Below, piece after piece: positions 34,436 to 45,764 of a stretch of DNA of 64,000 nt. The notes below the pieces were generated by a model. That model saw nothing but the letters and a program-made list of their open reading frames with translations. It made no database searches and had not been told where the DNA came from. Source of the stretch: Aphrocallistes beatrix (taxonomy: Eukaryota > Porifera > Hexactinellida > Sceptrulophora > Aphrocallistidae); assembly GCA_963281255.1 (NCBI GenBank), contig OY725501.1, positions 1,403,674 to 1,467,673 on the forward strand. The letters are read 5' to 3'. The position numbers and the translations under genes were made by a program. How positions within the stretch are numbered: position 1 is the first letter of the stretch; every line of letters starts with the position of its first letter.

Positions 34436-34515
34436 AAGCGCGCTTCGCTTCCTTGCGCTGCGGGGCTTGCGGACAATGTGTGTCTGCAGAGTCGCCCTGT
34501 AGGTGCCTACTCAAT
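34436..34515 (-). mobile_element. HLE 3'-end fragment, inverse
   Basis: aagcgcgcttcgcttccttgc and a degraded ggacaatgtgtgtctgc; the core is missing. Confidence 0.75.
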
Positions 34516-34765
34516 AATTTAATATTGATTACTCTCACTAATTAATGGCCACATCAAGAAGGGTGAAATTGAATTATCATGTTAGATTATCCTTTCGTTC
34601 CATACCTTAATTCCATTTAATAACAATTAAACTAATGCATGAGTAAATATTTTACTTATTTGCCTTTTCATGATTATAGTGATTTATCAGAATAATATAG
34701 AAATAAATATATCAATATTAATGATGAAATAAGATGTCCACATAACACGTCTGCTTTTCTATCAG

Positions 34766-35085
34766 TAATCAAGTAGCTCCATCTGTTGCAACACTGTAAG
34801 TAATCAAGTAGCTTCATCTGTCACAACACTGTAAGTGATCGAGCAGCTCCATCTGTTGCAACACTGTGAGTGATCGAGCAGTTCCATCTGTCGCAACACT
34901 GTAAGTGATCGAGCAGCTCCATCTGTCGCAACACTGTAAGTGATCGAGCAGCTCCATCTGTCGCAACACTGTAAGTGATCGAGCAGCTCCATCTGTCGCA
35001 ACACTGTAAGTGATCGAGCAGCTCCATCTGTTGCACCACTGTAAGTGATCGAGTAGCTCCATCAATTGCACCACTCTAAGTAATC
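34766..35085. repeat. 35-bp minisatellite, about 9 copies
   Basis: The unit contains gtaagtgatcgagcagctcc and atctgtcgcaacact. Inner copies are nearly identical and outer copies diverge. On the minus strand all three frames are open because the period is not a multiple of three, giving an apparent 35-residue protein repeat. I regard these ORFs as a by-product. Confidence 0.95.
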
Positions 35086-35509
35086 GAAAATATCTATTGG
35101 ATATGATGGGATTCTTATCTCATTAAATTAATGTATTTCAATTGAAACAGTTTCAAATTTCCATTGGTATGTTGCAAAAACTATATAAAAAGTATTATAA
35201 ATTACAATTTAGACAATAAAAAGACTAAGAATTTAACTTAGTTTTCAATATTTCTAAAATTATACTCCAAATGTTTTAATACATGATCTAAAAGATAGAA
35301 AATAGATTGCAAAATAATTAAGATGCCTGTTTTCACGATTTGGAAATTACGCTTACCTTATTTAAATTGAAATTAAAAAAAGAACTCTGTAATTGGTACT
35401 GCTGACCTTCCCTAATTAGGCATTTTGTATTTATCATATATACGTATATTGGTCGCACAAAAGCTCACCGCTATTATATCTTCAAGTGATTTGATTCTCT
35501 TGAAATACA

Positions 35510-35696
35510 TTGCAATTTCTGTCACTTTCTCTCTCTTCTTCCCTCCTCTTTGTCCTTTCTTTTCGTTTTATTATTCTTGACTGGAGCGTTAAAACACTGT
35601 CTCCTCAGACGTTTCAGTCATTGTCCCCTCAGGTGTTTCAGCAATTATCTCCTCAGGTGTTTCAGCAATTATCTCCTCCGGTGTTTCAGTCATTGT
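35510..35696 (+). CDS. Possible first exon: signal-like N-terminus plus 8-residue repeats
   Basis: ATG at 35510 begins a hydrophobic stretch (SLSLSSSLLFVLSFRFIIL), as in a signal peptide or membrane anchor. Four copies of an 8-residue repeat follow (LSPQVFQQ type), encoded by a 24-bp DNA repeat at about 35600-35695. The frame runs straight into a consensus donor, ATT/GTAAGT, at 35696. No following exon was identified and no homology is known to me. A coding minisatellite or chance ORF are both possible. Confidence 0.25.
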
Positions 35697-36171
35697 AAGT
35701 ATATGCATTTTATCAAAATTATTACGTGTTTATCAGTGTATTTATACAATCTCAATAATGGAATGCTTAGATATAATTAAATCTTAACGACCTACCTGAA
35801 ATACTGAAACGCTTTAGGTCAATGCATTATTTCAACATAATTATCTCTTACAAAAATAGCACTATATGCTAATAATAATTCAGCATATATCAGTGAAACG
35901 ACCGACTTTGCAGTTGATAATAACATCGCCATATAGTATATTTGATAATACATAAATGCATTATTGTAAAATATGAGGATTAAAAGGAGCAACATAACCA
36001 TTTTCAATGTCCTACTCCCACAATAATATCCCAATGATCTGAAAAGAAATGAGTTGTGCTGATTCTGGAATAATTCACATTTATATGGTTGTTTCATTTT
36101 AACAGTTCATCATTTAAATATAAACAACAGATATGTGCATAAAAAGTTCTATAACATTGTGTCTTAAACAT

Positions 36172-36552
36172 CTCGTGGCATATATGCATGTAAAAGAGCA
36201 CACATTCGTCTCGTGGTATATCTGCATGTAAGAGAGCGTATATTCGTCTCGTGGTATATCTGCATGTAAATGAGCGCACATTCGTCTGTGGTGTATCTGC
36301 ATGTAAGAGAGCGCACAGTCGTCTCGTGGCATATCTGCATGTAAGAGAGTACATATTCGTCGCGTGGTATATCTGCATGTAAGAGAGCGCATATTCGTCT
36401 CGTTGTATATCTGCATGTAAGAGCGCGCACATTCGTCTCGTGGTATATCTGCATGTAAGAGAGCGCACATTCATCTGTGGTGTATCTGCATGTAAGAGAG
36501 CGCACATTCGTATGTGGTATATCTGAATGTAAGAGTACACATTAGTACACAT
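36172..36552. repeat. 38-bp minisatellite, about 10 copies
   Basis: The unit contains tctcgtggtatatctgcatg and taagagagcgcacattc. Copies vary by point changes and short deletions. Minus-strand frames are open in all three phases (LLHADIPRDE-type repeats), again explained by a period that is not a multiple of three. Confidence 0.95.
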
Positions 36553-36599
36553 TCGTCCCATACAGTTGGTAGATTATGACTTACCTACCTGGACGTTCA

Positions 36600-37500
36600 T
36601 GATTCGATACGCTACATTAAAGAATTGTATCGAAATTTGAAGTTATATTAATATAGTATGATTCCTAATTAATCACTGTTTCAAAGATAAAATCAATTTT
36701 AATAGAATTCCCATAGAATTTCAATCAAGGCTGAAAATAGATTTTGAAAAGACTTAGTAATTATGTTTCAAAAGATATTTCTATCTCAATGGAATTTCGA
36801 TTTGACGTATTTTCAATCGGGCTTGAAATAGATTTCTAAAAGTAAACTCAATATGCAACTATTCAGAACTAATGAGAAAATCTAAATGAGAGTTCGAACT
36901 AAATTAATCAAAGTTCAAACTACGAATCACATACTCGTTAATCAATTCGGATCCCAGGTAATACTACTAACTCGATTTTAAAACAAAACTCAGGTATTTT
37001 TAGTTAATCTAGGTGTCCACTGATCGCCTTTTATGCATATGAATATTTCTATAATGCAAATTATTAACTAAATAGTGCATGATAATATATATCACACTGA
37101 TACTTGTATATCGCCTTCAAAATATATATATGGATAAATCTATTAATTAAAAAATATACCTATAAGCAGTTGAAATGTTCTCACAACAAATGCAAAGAGT
37201 TGTAATTACCCTTTTAGTCATCAATTGAATCAGTAATATAGTAATTGTATTTGGTGTCATCTAATTGTGTTGAATGAGGTATTATGGGATGTCTTTGACT
37301 ATTTTAGAGAGAAGAATATATTACATGAGTCAATACTACTTTAACTAATAATAGTATACTACTTACCAAATAGGAGATTTGTTGAGATAATTTTACAGAT
37401 GGTGGTAATTTCGCCATTTAAAGTAGCTCAAAATAGAAGCAGGGGCGGTCAAAGCAGCCACACATGACATAACGTCAAGAAAGTCGCCACTTACAGGAAA
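36600..37500. other. No gene seen
   Basis: AT-rich sequence between the minisatellite and the Helitron. I could not find a Helitron-type 3' hairpin terminus here. Confidence 0.5.
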
Positions 37501-37547
37501 TCCAGCTAGCCAGCTTTCAAATCCTGAATTCGTCTGCACAAAAATTC

Positions 37548-38144
37548 CTATGAGCTACTGTAATAAAATGGATCGAAATGGTATAGCATGTCGCTGTTGT
37601 GTAGTCCATGTAGTACTACACCCAAACTCTGACCATTAAAGGTACGGTCACACAGTGAAATAGCGGGAATAATATTGTGTGTATAAATGGTGTCAACTCT
37701 CCAAAACTGGTGATCATTATTAGTTGCATCGATCACTAAATATCTACATAGATGCGCTAGAGCACCTAAATAGCTAATTTGTACCTCATTCGTTTGGAGT
37801 GTTGATTAGCTCAAAATGATCGTCCACCTCATCTTCACTTGTAATGCCTGACATGACATTTAAGGTGTGTTCTGGACTATTACGGAATTTTGTAATCAAT
37901 TTTGATTTCAAACCGTCGTAATGTTTCTCAGTACCAAATATGATATGAGAAGAACTGTAAAACAATTACCGTCCCCAATGAAAGGACACAGATTTAAAGT
38001 GTCTCCAAACATTTGTGATAGCCGTATTCGTAGGGATCTATAATATAGTCCTAAACAGCTATCAATAATATTCACAAAAGTGTTCTCATAGGCTGCAATC
38101 AACTCAAGATCCATATCGATACATATGGCTAACTGAGTCCTCAT
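37548..38144 (-). pseudogene. OTU-type cysteine protease domain of the Helitron
   Basis: CPFIGDGNCF (catalytic Cys) is followed, after a frameshift at about 37930, by TEKHYDGLKSKLITKF and SEDEVDDHFELINTP. After another shift come VQISYLGALAHLCRYLV, HQFWRVDTIYT and MLYHFDPF (catalytic His). Order and spacing match OTU domains, which are known as C-terminal or downstream modules in some animal Helitrons/Helentrons. A stop at 38208 separates it from the helicase frame, so it may have been a separate ORF or a fused domain. Broken. Confidence 0.8.
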
Positions 38145-38207
38145 GTTCAGTGAGAAGGGATTGACAGTACCTGTTAGAAATACTGCTGCTCTAATAGGAA
38201 TTGAGGG

Positions 38208-39948
38208 TTAACTGGGAGTTGGATCCCTGTCATCTCTGTCATCCTCTGAGCGATTCCTTAAGTCTGCAGTAGAAAATGAAATTTCACTCAATGAAATATC
38301 CATTTGAGAAAGATCCATGGTATCATTAAGGGATGGAATGATAGTATGGTTTTGGAATATCCCACGGTAGACCACATTCCTAATCCAAACGCCACCCAAA
38401 GTGGAATAGTTTGCTCCGCAAACCATGACTTTCAAGCCCTTAGGGTTCTTAACTCGAGTCAGGGCAACGTACAATTGCCCATGACTGAATATGGCATCAG
38501 GAGATGGTAGAAAGATACCAACAGATTCTAGACTCTGCCCCTGCCCTTTGTTAATTGTTATACAATAGGCAGGGCGAATGGGAAACTGCTTCCGTCTGAG
38601 AACAGATGGAAAATCAGTTTCAGAAGGAGTCATTATAATGTGAGGAATGAACACTCGTTTGCCACAATGGATACCTGTGGCAATTTCAGCATCTATAACA
38701 TTATTTAAAAATGCTCTAATTAGCAATCGGGTGCCATTACACATCCCATTCGTGCGGTCGAGACTGCGCAATAGTATAATTGACGCATACTCCTTAAGGT
38801 AGAGGCGGTGTGGAGGCAAGCTAGTAGGCGTAATAGAATTAAGTATTCAGTAGGATACATAGCTGCCGGACTGGTATCTACTGAGTCTGCACTAAGTAAT
38901 ACTTTTGTTTCTCCAGGAAGTTGATCAATCACATATTTATTTATCGTTCCAGTTGTCTCATTTTTAGGAGACATCATAATACGCGGCGTGATGTAATCAC
39001 GATAATTAAAGTGTTCTTTAATGTTACCATATATAGCATAGCAGTGGCTAAGTCTGCAATAGACTCACCATGTACTACATATTTGTGATCTAAATGAATC
39101 ATGTTATTCTCACCATGAGGCTCAGTACCTTTTCCTACCCTTAATAAAAGGTCAGAGAAGTTACTCAACTCTTCATGATCCTGACATGAATCCATTCGAA
39201 GACGCATATTTATGGTCAATTTCACCAATTTGACATGGTGCCAAAGTGAAGATCTGTTAAGGCAGGCTGATACGACCTCGGCCCTCGATCCACGCCTAAT
39301 GATGGGTAGGATTTGTCGGAAGTCACCTCCAAATGCAATACCTTTGCCACCAAATGGTAGATCATTGGAGCAGAGATCTCTCAATGTCCGATCTATACAT
39401 TCAGCAGCATGTTTATTCATCATAGGAGTTTCATCCCAAACTAAAAGCTAAGCACCCTGTATAAGTTTGGCTAAAGCACTCTGTTTAGTGATATTTCACA
39501 CAGATAGTTCATTCAATGTGATAGGAACTTTCAACCTAGAATGGACAGTTCTCCCACCTTCTAGGAGGAGAGCTGCAATCCCAGATGAAGCCATTGCTAG
39601 TGCGATTTCACCACGGGAGCGAATCTTAGCTAACAATGTATTGTACAAAAATGTTTTGCCAGTCCCACCGGGACCGTCAACAAAAAATCCTTTGTTTTCA
39701 GCGTTAGGATTGTCTATAGACTCCATAATACAGTTATATGCACTAAGCTGATAAGGGTTCAGTAAAGGCACGTTGGTATCTGTAATTATGGCTAGATCAG
39801 GTGCATCATAAGCAAGTTCTTCTTGAATGATGCGGGGTAGATCAAATAGACTCCAATCTTGAGTGGGGATAGGCATTCCGGGATAATCGGATAAAGATTT
39901 TCCATGTTTTTCTAAGCGATTTTCAATATCTAGTAACGCACTATTCAA
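38208..39948 (-). pseudogene. Helitron Pif1-like helicase domain
   Basis: SF1B helicase that unwinds DNA during rolling-circle transposition. Walker A is FFVDGPGGTGKTFLYNTLL (about 39670), then ASSGIAALLLEGGRTVHS (motif Ia), FGGDFRQILPIIRRG (motif III, 39290-39320) and NMRLRMD. The C-terminal PAYCITINKGQGQSLESVG and HGQLYVALTRVK (motifs V/VI, 38450-38560) follow. The Walker B (DEtPMM) region around 39430 is damaged: DETPMMNKHAAECIDR spans a frame break. Further shifts lie near 38820-38980. Confidence 0.9.
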
Positions 39949-40771
39949 AAATAGATGCGTTCAATTTGACATTGGGAAAAAGAATTCTCGCAAGAAGTAG
40001 AAAATCCTCTACTAGAGATGCCCGCTTATTCCACAGCACTAGTGGGTCACAGGGCCCATTCAACAGAAGGATTGTGACAAATAACTGTCGCAGTTGTGCT
40101 GGCATAGCACAGGTAGCGGCCTCAGTGAGACAGTAATCGGACTCCTGGTCATCTTCCAACAGGACGCCTCGTCTACGGCACGCCTCCTTAAAGGTAGTGC
40201 AAACGGTGCCATCAGGGGGAGTGCGGATATCTTGGTAACAGGTACAGCCTGTTAAATGGTTAAGGAGCATTCTGAGGAAATAACGCTATCCTTCCCCGGG
40301 ATGGGCGGAATAGACACGACCTATCATGTTACCATGTCCTTTCAACCTTTCGGCCCACTCACGTTTGGATTTATTCCACACAAACTCATCAGGGAAGTTG
40401 GAGTATGTGAGTTTGCGAGCACTAAGGTATTTTTGGTTTGCCAAAATCCATCCTGTAAAGGTGGTATCCCTCTGTCTTCGAAGATCCTCCTGCAAGTCAG
40501 AATCTCCGGTAAACAAGGCAGGCTGGAGATGGAGAGCTAACCTCATGACATGTGGTAGGTTAGCATGAAGTTCATACGCAAAGAGTCGGTAGCATGATTC
40601 GGTAGCAGAAACATATTGCGAATCCAGATAATTGACTATCTCGTCGTGGTCCATGGTTGCTTTGTTAGTGCTACTTCCAGCACTATCACCAATGCGAAAT
40701 TCGACAATAGCTCCATCATGGCCCTTATACACATAGGTATTTGATAGTACTAATTGTAGAGCAAATCTCAA
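39941..40771 (-). pseudogene. Helitron Rep-helicase linker and Y2 tyrosine region
   Basis: YVYKGHDGAIVEF is followed by DEIVNYLDSQYVSATESC, the Helitron Y2 motif with two tyrosines four residues apart that would attack the DNA strands. Then come HLQPALFTGD and FPDEFVWNKSKREW. The linker (TTFKEACRRRGVLLEDDQE and QLRQLFVTILLLNGP) is typical of Helitron proteins between Rep and helicase. A frame break lies at about 40270-40290. Confidence 0.88.
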
Positions 40772-40930
40772 TATTTATATGAGCATTGTATTTCAAAAGT
40801 AAATAAGGGTTGTATGGAACAACCCACCTATTATCCAGCTGAATCCCATTCACAATAACTGTACGACCGTTATTTCGACGTTTGTACATAGGATAGCTGT
40901 CATTACCGGTTGCGGTAAACTGAGAAAATA

Positions 40931-43340
40931 CTATAGATATTTCTTACTGCATTTTCCATCGCGCATACAGGCAGCATGTTTCCTTACTACGCCGCATGGG
41001 CTGTGGATCATGCAGTACTTTGCAATATGATAAAGTCTAGGGTTGAGATCCTTGTCAGGAATCTCGGCACATACTATCTTATCATACATAGTCAGGGATG
41101 GAAACAGCCAACGCAAAATTGTGGCTGTTAACAGCTATCGCTAAATTTTAATTTATATCTGTCTATCTATTTTTATAATCTAAATTTGAGATAAATTATT
41201 CAAAAATATAGATATTATTGTAGAACCATATAGCTAAACCTTGACTGTTATGTAAATATTTACTATTTGAATTATATTAAACAGCTCGAGTTGGCTGTTA
41301 ACAGCTCAAATTGGGCTGTTAACAGCAAAAAAAAATTGCTTTAAAAGCTCAAATAACAGCAGAGCTAGACTGTTAATTGTTTGGAAATTGTAGCTGTTAA
41401 CAGCCAATTGTGAGCTGTTAACAGCAAACAGCCAAAGTGGCTGTTATTAGCATTTCCACCATCCCTGTACATAGTAGGATCTCTAGGTTTATCCTGAACA
41501 GATAGGATGATCAGGATGTGTGCATGAGGGAGACCGCGCTTTTGAAACTCGATGGTGTATACATGCGCGAGTGGTCTCCCTAGAACATGCTTAACGCAGA
41601 TGTCATTAAGCAGTTCACGCAATTTCCTTTCTGATTCAATAAAAGAGCAGAAGAAATATCTTCCCATTTCGGGTTACATGTAAATGTAATAAATACATCA
41701 GGTTTACCGTATTTCCGTACGATAGACATACTGTCCTGATCATGGGATTATCTAGGAGCGCGAGATGCTCCTTTAGGCGTATGATTTTAAGCCCAAAAGT
41801 GTTTAAGAGCGTGAAAATTTAGACTATTACCCAATTTACCATATATTATAGTGGCATTTATCGATTTAAGCGTATGAAAATTTCTGGGTTTGAGACTAGG
41901 AGCGTATCTCTGGAGGGCTGTATAACACCCTGGTTCTGATAGAGCTCGAACATCTGTCGAGGACTCCTAGTGAAGGAAGAGGGTAGTATGATCCTCTTTC
42001 CATACGCCATAGGATTGACGTCACCTGCAGATCCTGCATCAGTCAGGCCTTTGTATAGATCCACTCTGATCTTTTCCTAGTTTAACTTTATGTAGTTCAA
42101 CCTTTGCTGCTCAACTTTAGCGTACATGTCCACGATATACTGGTGGAAAAGTCTGCTAAAGAGATGCAGATAGCTCAGCGAGCTCCTCACCATCAGCTGG
42201 TAAGAGTAGAACTCCATTGCAGTGATACAGCCTTTCCCTCTACTGCGGGGAATGCCCAGGTGCCAGCCGTTATCTCCTGAAGGAAACAATAAAACATAAT
42301 GGAGGCTATCGTATGCACAGTTGGTTTCAGTGATACGTTTTAAACCTCCTATACGTGCATGCAGCACTATATCCCTGGTAGCCACACCTTCAGTGTAGCC
42401 ATCTCCAGGCATTATTACTGCTATTTCGGGAGCAGTTAGAGCGTAGTAGCGTATCGGGTCTGGTGCACCACCAGCTCTGATGGTCATCCTAACGTCTACT
42501 CCCCCCTTGTCTCTCATCATATCGACACCTTGTCTGAAGTAAGAGAAGTAGGGATTTACTTCATGCAGCAAGTTCTGCAGTAGTCGCAGCTCGGGGAGAT
42601 TCGCATCTCCAAGGTGTCGCTGGCGATTCTCCAGCTCTCCCTCAGGAGTACCATCATGGATATAAATTTGCGCAAATGAAGCAGTTTCTCCCGCTCGAGG
42701 AGTCAGCTGCCCAATGTAATGATGCACAACACCATGGATACGGAATGTGTACACTTCGCGCCTAGCGCTAGCTAACTCTTTATCGAGATTAACACCGAGT
42801 GAAGCGAATGCTAGAGCCGAGTTATAAGCTCGAATGTGCTCTCTGAATGCTCTGCCTCGACCGTCAGTAGCCGTCAGCAGATGCATCAGTAGCTCAGGGG
42901 GAGAAGGTAAGAGGGGAATAACCACCTTCCCTTGTCCGCACCAGATGGAAAACTTGAAGTCATCCTTAGTGCTAGTGGAGAGTTTTTCACTCTCCCAAAA
43001 CTTAGCATTACAATGTGAACAGTGATATTCCATCTGACCAATTGAAAATTCGTCAATTATGTCATCAGAAGTTTCAGTTACTTGCGTAGAACATGCAATA
43101 TTAAGAAATGTAAAGTTAGTTTTACCTCTACTCTTAGCTAACTGATACGTACCCCTCTGATATCTCAGACGAACAGACCTCTGTAAAGAGCTCTGCTTCG
43201 TATTCTTAGCAGTCTGGTACGTCAACTGCGCTTCAAGTCGCACAACTTTCTCTTGAGAGCTCTTTTCTGCGTAATGAGCAGTCTGGTATCTCAACTGCGC
43301 TTTACGTCGTTCAGCTTCAGAGCTTCCTATGTTATTGAAT
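40931..43340 (-). pseudogene. Helitron N-terminal region and HUH Rep domain
   Basis: The N-terminus has imperfect repeats of RYQTA/AQLTYQTA type. A CSHCNAKFWESE zinc-like motif follows, then the long conserved block ending YSYQLMVRSSLSYLHLFSR and HQYIVDMYAKVEQQRLNY. After a shift come DLYKGLTDAG and GKRIILPSSFT, then in another frame PDVFITFTCNPKWEDI (about 41640-41700), and YTIEFQKRGLPHAHILI (41500-41560), whose HxH is the HUH metal site. The downstream CGVVRKHAACMRDGKCSKKY follows the MITE insertion at 41093-41467. No ATG is found before the first in-frame stop upstream, so the start is lost. Confidence 0.9.
41093..41467. mobile_element. 375-bp hAT-type MITE inserted in the Helitron Rep domain
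   Basis: Inverted ends CAGGGATGG (left) and CCATCCCTG (right), with TACATAGT duplicated exactly at 41085-41092 and 41468-41475. Removing it restores the Helitron reading. An 8-bp duplication with CAGGG ends fits hAT. The interior carries five copies of the 12-bp palindrome GCTGTTAACAGC. Confidence 0.93.
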
Positions 43341-43407
43341 AACTACCCTACGAGAAGAGATATCTTTGCTATTAAAACTGGATTAATGTATATATAGTAT
43401 ATATATA

Positions 43408-43888
43408 CACACTGAGTGGACAAAAGTATTTCAACACTTGATTCTTTCGCATACAAATAATACTAAATCGGAGTATTTCATGAAGGGCAATATGTCCAAA
43501 TTCAAAGAGATACTAAAAATCTGATTTCAGATTCGAAATCTACACATTCGAATTAGTCATAGTTGAACATAACCAATAAATTACCCAATTCAATGAACAA
43601 TCTTATCAGCCTGAGCCACCATAGGTAATTCATTGCCATCATGTATAGTGGTCAAAATGGGTGTATGTGGCATAAAGTGGCACTGATTGATAATTACAAA
43701 AAGTTAGGAATGAATGATTAATTAGAAAAATTAACCTGTGACTAATTTGAATGCGTATTATTCGAATCTGGAATCCGATTAGCTGTATCCCATTCCGTTT
43801 AGAACTAACCCTCTTCATGAATAGACCCATTTTAGTATTATTTGTATGGGAAAGAATCAAGTGTTGAAATACTTTTGTCCGCTTAGTG
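43408..43888. mobile_element. 481-bp Tc1/mariner MITE with long inverted ends
   Basis: CTGAGTGGACAAAAGTATTT at the left and, inverted, CACTAAGCGGACAAAAGTA at the right; inverted similarity extends about 55 bp. TA lies next to each end. No transposase. Confidence 0.88.
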
Positions 43889-43894
43889 TATACA

Positions 43895-45258
43895 CAGTAG
43901 GACGACATAATTATTTAGAATTTTGTTTTTGTTAGAAAACCAAGTACACGTACTATCAATTCAATAAGTTATGCTCATAGAAGAAATCGATTTTATTTAT
44001 ATTTCTGTGTATTGTGGAACTACTAGAATGCTTATGATACTAGCAACTTGTACTTTACTTTACAGGATGCGACTGTGGAATCTTGAGAGGTTTCATAGTT
44101 TTTGTCATTTTTTTCAATCTCTATGTTTTTATTGAATATATTTTCATTAAATAGCTTACAAACTTTCCCTAATGTCTCAGAAACATAAGCGGGAACAAAT
44201 TAAGATATTATCCGAATTTGGTAAGCACACTCCTCGGGAAATATCTCAACTTTTATCCGTTAGTCTGGCAACGGTCTACAATACACTCAACCGCGTTAAG
44301 ACAGGCCGCACTCTTGAACATGGGGTAGGTGCCGGTAGACCAGCAGCAAAGTACCAGGCAATAAAAGGTAATCTTTCGCAACAGATTCGTAGGTCTAAAG
44401 GAGCAAAAACTATCAAAGATATGCATGCAAATTTAAATATTGCCGTGAGTAAACGTACTGTTGAGCGAGCACTTGCAAGACTCCAGTATAAGAAGGTCTT
44501 TCCGGTTAAAACGTTCATGCTATCCGAGAAGAACCGTATTAAAATAATTGATTGGGCAAGGAAATACGAGAAAAAACACTGGAGGAATGCCATCTTTTGG
44601 ATGAAGCTCCCTTCTGGTTGCATGGAGGTAGAGTGAAGATGTAGACAAAAGCTTGAAAAAACGCTGGCAACCTGTCCCGAAGAATAGACAAAAGGTGCAC
44701 ATCTGGGCGGCATTTTCTTCAATGGGAACTCTTCCCTTATTTATATTCCGTCAGAATTTAACAGGTGTCTTATACTGCAAATCCTACAATGGCATTTAAT
44801 ATCCCAGGCAGAGATTTGCCATCAAAATAGCTGGTTTCTTGTAGAGGATAACGACCCTAAGCACACGTCCAAAGTTGTGAGACTTTTATGGAAGAAAATA
44901 TGTCTCGGAAGTTGTTAGATTGGCCAAGTCAAAGTCCAGATATTAATTCAAAAGAGAATTTATTCGCTTGGATTAAAAATCAACTGAATAGGCTCACGCA
45001 CCGAAGGCCTACTACAGTTTCTGCACTTGAGTTCAAGTTGAACCAGATTTGGAATGGGATAAGTCCGGAATTTTTGAAACCATATTGGCATTCTATGCCA
45101 AAAAGATGTAGAATGGTAGTGAATAATAGTGGATACCCTATTAAATATTGAAATATTAACAAATAACATTTCTTATGACTAGTCGTTTCAGGAAAGAGAC
45201 TATTTAATATAGCATACTTGAGAATTCTTTGATTCTAAATAATAATGTCGTCTTACTG
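43895..45258 (+). mobile_element. Tc1/mariner transposon relic, 1364 bp
   Basis: Ends CAGTAGGACGACATAATTAT and, inverted, CAGTAAGACGACATTATTAT, with TA at the right. The subterminal TTATTTAGAAT is shared with the element at 4677-6021, so the two belong to one lineage. Confidence 0.88.
44172..45151 (+). pseudogene. Tc1/mariner transposase relic, DD35E lineage
   Basis: Begins MSQKHKREQIKILSEF with an HTH (REISQLLSVSLATVYNTLN) and GAGRPAAKY linker, then a second HTH (VSKRTVERALARLQY). The first Asp region is frameshifted near 44598; read in the shifted frame it is DEAPFW. EDNDPKHTSK lies at about 44845, followed by a one-base loss near 44890, then LLDWPSQSPDINSKENLF, where the usual NPIE is NSKE. 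With the shift repaired the spacing is again 35. The C-terminus is MPKRCRMVVNNSGYPIKY. Several further stops. Older than the copy at 4932. Confidence 0.85.
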
Positions 45259-45265
45259 TATAAAT

Positions 45266-45730
45266 ATGTAACGAATTGAATGAAGAAACTGTAAGGAGTA
45301 GAAAGCTATTTATGGCATGTGGGAGTCTTTTGGCTATGGCTACACTAAGTTCTGAGCTCAGACGAAAATGTCGACTCATCATGGAATTATGACGGCATTG
45401 TCACATTTTTAAAAATTAAGCAATACAGTCATTCGAGCATAGCTCAGCCATTATAGGAGATAGAAGGCTGAAATTTTAAAAGATTATGTATATTAATATT
45501 CCTCACAAATGACCAAAAAATGATGACTCATCATTCTGTTATGACGTCATCATTACGCATCAAAGTTTTAAAAATTGACAAATTTGGTGATTTCGTGCGA
45601 TATCGATTATAGCATTATGACAGACGTATTTAGAGATGTCATCTCCCTTAATTAATCAATGGTGACCACAGGAGCGCAAAGAGCACTTCTGGCGTACACA
45701 AAGTGTCAACCAGCCGCGCAGCGAAGCGCG

Positions 45731-45736
<6 letters not shown>
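45266..45736 (+). mobile_element. HLE copy M
   Basis: Core from GTAACGAATTGAATGAAG to a shortened GC-rich end (gcagcgaagcgcgcgtgtg). It follows the Tc1 element directly, which has replaced the 5' block. Confidence 0.88.

Positions 45737-45756
<20 letters not shown>

Positions 45757-45764
<8 letters not shown>

Larger units (their letters stand above)
37540..43392 (-). mobile_element. Decayed autonomous Helitron (Helentron-like) element
   Basis: One long minus-strand coding region is broken by frameshifts, stops and a 375-bp MITE. In order it encodes an N-terminal repeat region, zinc-finger-like Cys/His motif, HUH replication initiator, Y2 tyrosines, Pif1-type helicase and OTU protease. At the upstream side (43370-43392) lies ctattaaaactggattaatg, matching the HLE 5' block. 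This makes it, or a relative, the likely source of HLE mobilisation. The 3' terminus was not found. Confidence 0.9.

Noticed and set aside
22404..36552. CRISPR-like arrays
   Set aside because: The regular repeats have no unique spacers; they are simple tandem repeats in a eukaryotic genome.
34804..36561. Minus-strand ORFs made of 35- and 38-residue repeats
   Set aside because: They follow the minisatellite period in all three frames; there is no start context, splice pattern or known family.
38304..40568. Plus-strand ORFs across the Helitron
   Set aside because: They are antisense shadows of the helicase and Rep coding sequence.
41858..42064. Separate small gene in the Helitron
   Set aside because: DLYKGLTDAG and GKRIILPSSFT are a conserved internal part of Helitron Rep, separated only by frameshifts.
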